Below are positions 60,793 to 64,000 of a stretch of 64,000 nucleotides of DNA, piece after piece. The number at the start of each line of letters is the position of its first letter. Positions within the stretch are counted from its first letter, which is position 1. The notes below the pieces were generated by a model, which saw only the letters and a list, made by a program, of their open reading frames with translations, was not told where the DNA came from and ran no database searches. The position numbers and the translations under genes were made by a program. The stretch is from Coptis chinensis (lineage: Eukaryota > Streptophyta > Magnoliopsida > Ranunculales > Ranunculaceae): the NCBI GenBank assembly GCA_015680905.1, contig CM027378.1, positions 85,775,501 to 85,839,500 of the forward strand, written 5' to 3'.

Positions 60793-62050
60793 TCAAGAAA
60801 GAATAGACAAATTTTTAGTAGACAGGGTATCCAGTTCAACCTCTGCAGTGTTCCCATCACCTGTAATAATAGAGAGACTAGCATCATCCACATCCACATC
60901 CACAAGCACAACAGAAGCGACCTCTTTAGTTTGAGACTCAATGACCTCCAAAGCAGTTCCAGGCAAGATAAGAGCATCACATGCATCTCCCAGTATGTTT
61001 AACACCGGTGTACTGGGAGTCCCGCGTTTATGCTCCTCTTTGAAAGCTTTATACTCTGCCTCCAGCTCGAGGAAATCCGTGTCTAGGGTTTTGTATGTTT
61101 TAGTATCCTGCTGAGCGATATCTTTACAGTGCTGGGTGTAGCTAGTTAGCCTGACAATCTCTGCCTTTGTAGTATCAAGTTCCACCCTCATGGCATTAAG
61201 CTCTAACTTCGTTCCGTCCAGCTCGGTGCTCATCAGGATCTTCCCCAAACAAACATTCGGATGCTCTTTCTTCAGGTCCTCGAGCTCCTGGCGATCAACG
61301 GCATACGCCTCCTAGACATTCTTCAACTCCTCGCTCAGCTTCGCCACAGACTCCCTGTCCGACTCATATATCTGAGCGATCTTCTTCAACTTCTTATATC
61401 CGCTCACAAGCTATATGAGCACACACATACAACAACAATCAATCCCTGATGTTCTAATAAAGAATTAAAGAGCAAGATCTGGAGAATGTCACTTACCAGA
61501 TAGTGAACAAGATCCATTCGCCTCAGATTCTCAGCAAGGCCCTTGGAGTCCAGTTCCTTAAGATTACCATCCAGAGACATGTAATCAATCATGCAAGACA
61601 CACTCTTACTCGACTTGAAGCTCACATTAGTTTGCTTCACAGTTCGCTGCACCCCCTGGTTGTCCACATATACCACTTGGCGATCCAAATCATCATCAGC
61701 CATAACAGATTTCCTACTCACCTTACTCGGGACTTTCAACCTCGCCGATGAGCTGGGCTCTCGAGGCATTGGTGGTGGACTCTGACCGACCCCAAAGGTC
61801 TCTAGATCCAAGAGACTCAAGTTGGGCGTAGGCCTCGACCTGGTGCTACGAGTGGTTTTGCCCCCAACTCGCTCACCACCAGCGCCAGAGCCACCCCCAA
61901 CAAGGAGCTCCGTAGCCCTTGCAACCTTAGCAGCCCTAGGCTCAGTCACATCAGCTTTTCTTTTCAATGAGCTGCTTTACTCACGAGGCATGAAAGTGAT
62001 CTCCTCCAACTTAAGGGGAGAGCTACTAGACCCCCCTCCCCCTTCAGGTC
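60793..62050 (-). pseudogene. Minus-strand ORF A of the Retand-like element (fossil)
   Basis: It has a Gly/Ser-rich start with LKLEEITFMPRE (about 62.0 kb), a basic KRKADVTEPRAAKVAR stretch, a block with VVYVDNQGVQRTVKQTNVSF and LDSKGLAENLRRMDLVHYL (61.7-61.5 kb), and a coiled coil (61248-60793) containing EEHKRGTPSTPV. Block order and spacing parallel ORF B. It is broken. The start lies near the point where recognisable element sequence ends (about 62.1 kb). Confidence 0.72.
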
Positions 62051-62099
62051 GCCTACTCGACCCACCAACCCCTAAGGCTCTAGCACCTCTGACCCACGC

Positions 62100-64000
62100 T
62101 CCTTTTTTGTGTTTATGAGATGGTATATGGATGATGCAGATAGATGATATAGATGGATGATGTAGATAGATGATGGTCATTGAACAAAATAGAAGAGTAT
62201 CAAAACCTAATTATCTCTCAATGAGTAAAGGATGAGTAGGATATCGTTCCACTTTTAAGTGTATGTTTATATGAAGGACATGACTGGAGAGGGGGTTTGA
62301 GAGATTAAAAACTATGATTATAGATATTGTAGATTCTAATGCTAAACTAAACTATTGAGAATTTATAAGAGAGGGAATTCAAGAGATTAGAATCCACCGA
62401 TACTTTTGATTCAATGACCTTTTGCTTCATGGTTGTTCTCACAAGCAGACTACAATTAGGCAATCGAGCGAGTGTCGATGCCCTCTTAGACGAAACATCG
62501 TTAACGAATTACTCTACTTAAGGTTGTTCCTATGTTCATGTTACTAGTATCTTCTTTCCTTTTATGTGAGCTTGGGCAGCTATTCAATGAATCACCATCT
62601 AAGGCAAACACAAGAAATACTTCTCTTACTCTAAAACACTACACAACTAGAAGAAAAGTAGAGAATAATAGTATAATATTCAATTACAATAAATAAAACC
62701 CTATTCTAGCATTATATTTAATTGCAATAAATAAAAGCATGTTACTAGCAAATATTCAATTGCAATAAATAAAACCCTAAACTAGCATGATATTCGATTG
62801 CAATAAATAAAAACCTTAATCTATACTTCCATTCCTTGGTCTGGGCAATGGAACTAATAACTAAAAACATAAATAACTAACCTGATTGAAGAACACCATA
62901 AACCAAAAGAATCAACAAACCCTAAGCACCGACTTCATCTCCTCCCTTGAAAGAGAAGATTAGCCTTCCATAAAGAAAGAAGAACACAAAGAACGAGAAG
63001 AAGAAGAGTCGAAGAACATAAGACTAGAAAGGCTAATTTATTAAGACTCAGCTAGTTAAAACCGAATCTTTTATTATTAATCTCTCTCTGCCTCAAGTTC
63101 TGGAGACAAGAGTATAAGTGAATTGGCAAATTACATGAGGCACTTAGGTCCTCTATTTATAGGGGTTACAATGAGTTCTAGAAGCATTCCAAACCGCCAT
63201 TTGTTTCCAAATATAAATATACTTATTTCAGAGTCCAACTTCGTCTCTAAAACTGAGAAGGAATTGGCAATAGTGTCTTTTCATGTGTCTGGACGCACGA
63301 TCCATGCGTCCCAGATACGATCAATGCGTCTGGACGCGATCCATGCGTCCCAGATGCATAAGTCTATTTTTCCTCTTCTGCTATATCCTTCTATCCTCTT
63401 TTGCAGGCTTTGGTCCAAGCAACGAATTCTTTGGCCTTGCGCTTCCAAATAGGCTTTAAAATAGGTCCAAGTCTCATCTTTAATAGCTTCAATTCCTTGG
63501 CCTTCTCCATGATTGTCCACAGGCTTCCCATGTGATCCTTAATGCTCCGAATTGCTCCGTTTTACCCCTTTTTCTCTAATATTCTACAAAATTCTCTTTT
63601 TCACCTGTAAAATCATAAAACATAACTTACAAACACTATTAGTCCACTAAGATGGCTAAACAAGAGGCATAATCAAGGGTTAAATCGCATCTTTTTCTCC
63701 TATCTTGCATGATATTGTAGGACTTCCTGGATCTTTGAGCTTGACTAGAGCTTCCTGATGGATAACAGATGTTGTTTGTCCAGCTAGAAACACTCGCTTT
63801 GGAACATGAGTACTTCTCTTTATGTTGCATGCATCATTCAAGAATTTCGCATATGATGGCTGATAAGAGCCCAAAACTGTAGTTTTAACCCCTTTAACAA
63901 TATTACTTAAGACCAATTATGTGATTAATAAGTAAGAGTTAGTACTGTTATCATGCTTTTGTGTATTTCAGGCTTAAGAGTCGAATATGTGCAGAAATGC
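62100..64000. other. Unassigned repeat-like DNA to window end
   Basis: No gene was recognised. A gatagatgat-rich stretch (62118-62176) opens the region. On the minus strand cctataaatag (about 63156-63166) looks like a TATA box, with a short repeated block (gatccatgcgtcccagat, 63290-63357) upstream of it. The region may be an LTR in minus orientation. At 63861 tgataagagcccaaaactgt could be another repeat edge. None of these edges could be confirmed inside the window. Confidence 0.35.
62650..62815. repeat. Tandem repeat, ~45-50 bp, about 4 copies
   Basis: Units built on atattcaattgcaataaata + aaaccctaaactagcatg recur at about 62677, 62720, 62750 and 62790 with small changes. Confidence 0.8.

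Larger units (their letters stand above)
22250..62100 (+). mobile_element. Retand-like Ty3/gypsy (Tat lineage) element, hugely expanded by nested insertions (fossil)
   Basis: Parts in order are LTR (to 22923), primer site, gag (22996-24444), protease (split by two insertions: 44655-44897 and 54014 on), RT, RNase H, archaeal-type second RNase H and integrase (to about 57860), a tandem repeat (58.08-58.26 kb), then two minus-strand ORFs (58.9-62 kb). The second RNase H marks the Tat lineage. Antisense ORFs plus a tandem repeat match published Retand-2 (about 11 kb). Removing the insertions at 24445-44649 and 44898-54010 leaves about 10.5 kb. No right LTR was found before 62.1 kb. It is broken, with roughly a dozen or more disruptions besides the insertions. 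Both edges are approximate. Confidence 0.85.

Overview
This is a plant nuclear window with two clear intact host genes set among heavily nested transposons. Intron-containing genes, a plant-type GAUT glycosyltransferase, the thylakoid protein PsbW and plant TE lineages all point to an angiosperm. The large Ty3/gypsy element has an archaeal-type RNase H, two minus-strand ORFs after pol and a tandem repeat. That layout matches Retand, described from Silene, so Caryophyllales is plausible but not proven. PsbW also resembles the spinach protein.

Layout. 1-3669: 3' part of a GC-rich Retand-like element (minus-strand ORF, then LTR). 3670-5619: AT-rich intergenic DNA with three G-boxes. 5620-9369: nine-exon GAUT gene (584 aa). 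9370-16860: intergenic DNA with a TA microsatellite and two decayed fragments of a chloroplast ClpC gene. 16861-17869: two-exon psbW. 18465-21940: PIF/Harbinger transposon with ORF1 and transposase, both broken by nonsense codons. About 22250 to about 62100: one Retand-like element of roughly 10.5 kb native length, swollen to about 40 kb by insertions. 62100-64000: unassigned repeat DNA.

Nesting inside the Retand-like element, read from target-site duplications (TSDs). (a) A long-LTR, non-coding LARD-like element at 24445-44649 (TSD gacct). Its interior carries a CACTA-like element (29095-34746), and its 3' LTR carries a CACTA element (36413-42408, TSD gat). That CACTA holds a solo LTR (38049-40589, TSD gataa). 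(b) A second CACTA at 44898-54010 (TSD tag) in the protease region. It holds a solo LTR (46083-47887, TSD atggg), a LINE fragment, a foldback Mutator-like element, a short LTR-derived element with a 0.6-kb palindrome, and pieces of host genes.

Points of most interest are two CACTA elements that have taken up host exons (14-3-3 and unidentified genes in one, a PDI/ERp29-type gene in the other), the apparent duplication of the minus-strand ORF in the Retand-like element, a palindrome shaped like an LTR, and a LARD whose two LTRs differ in internal repeat number. I found no bacterial-type system, CRISPR array, rRNA or tRNA gene. Nothing here needs a wholly new system to explain it.
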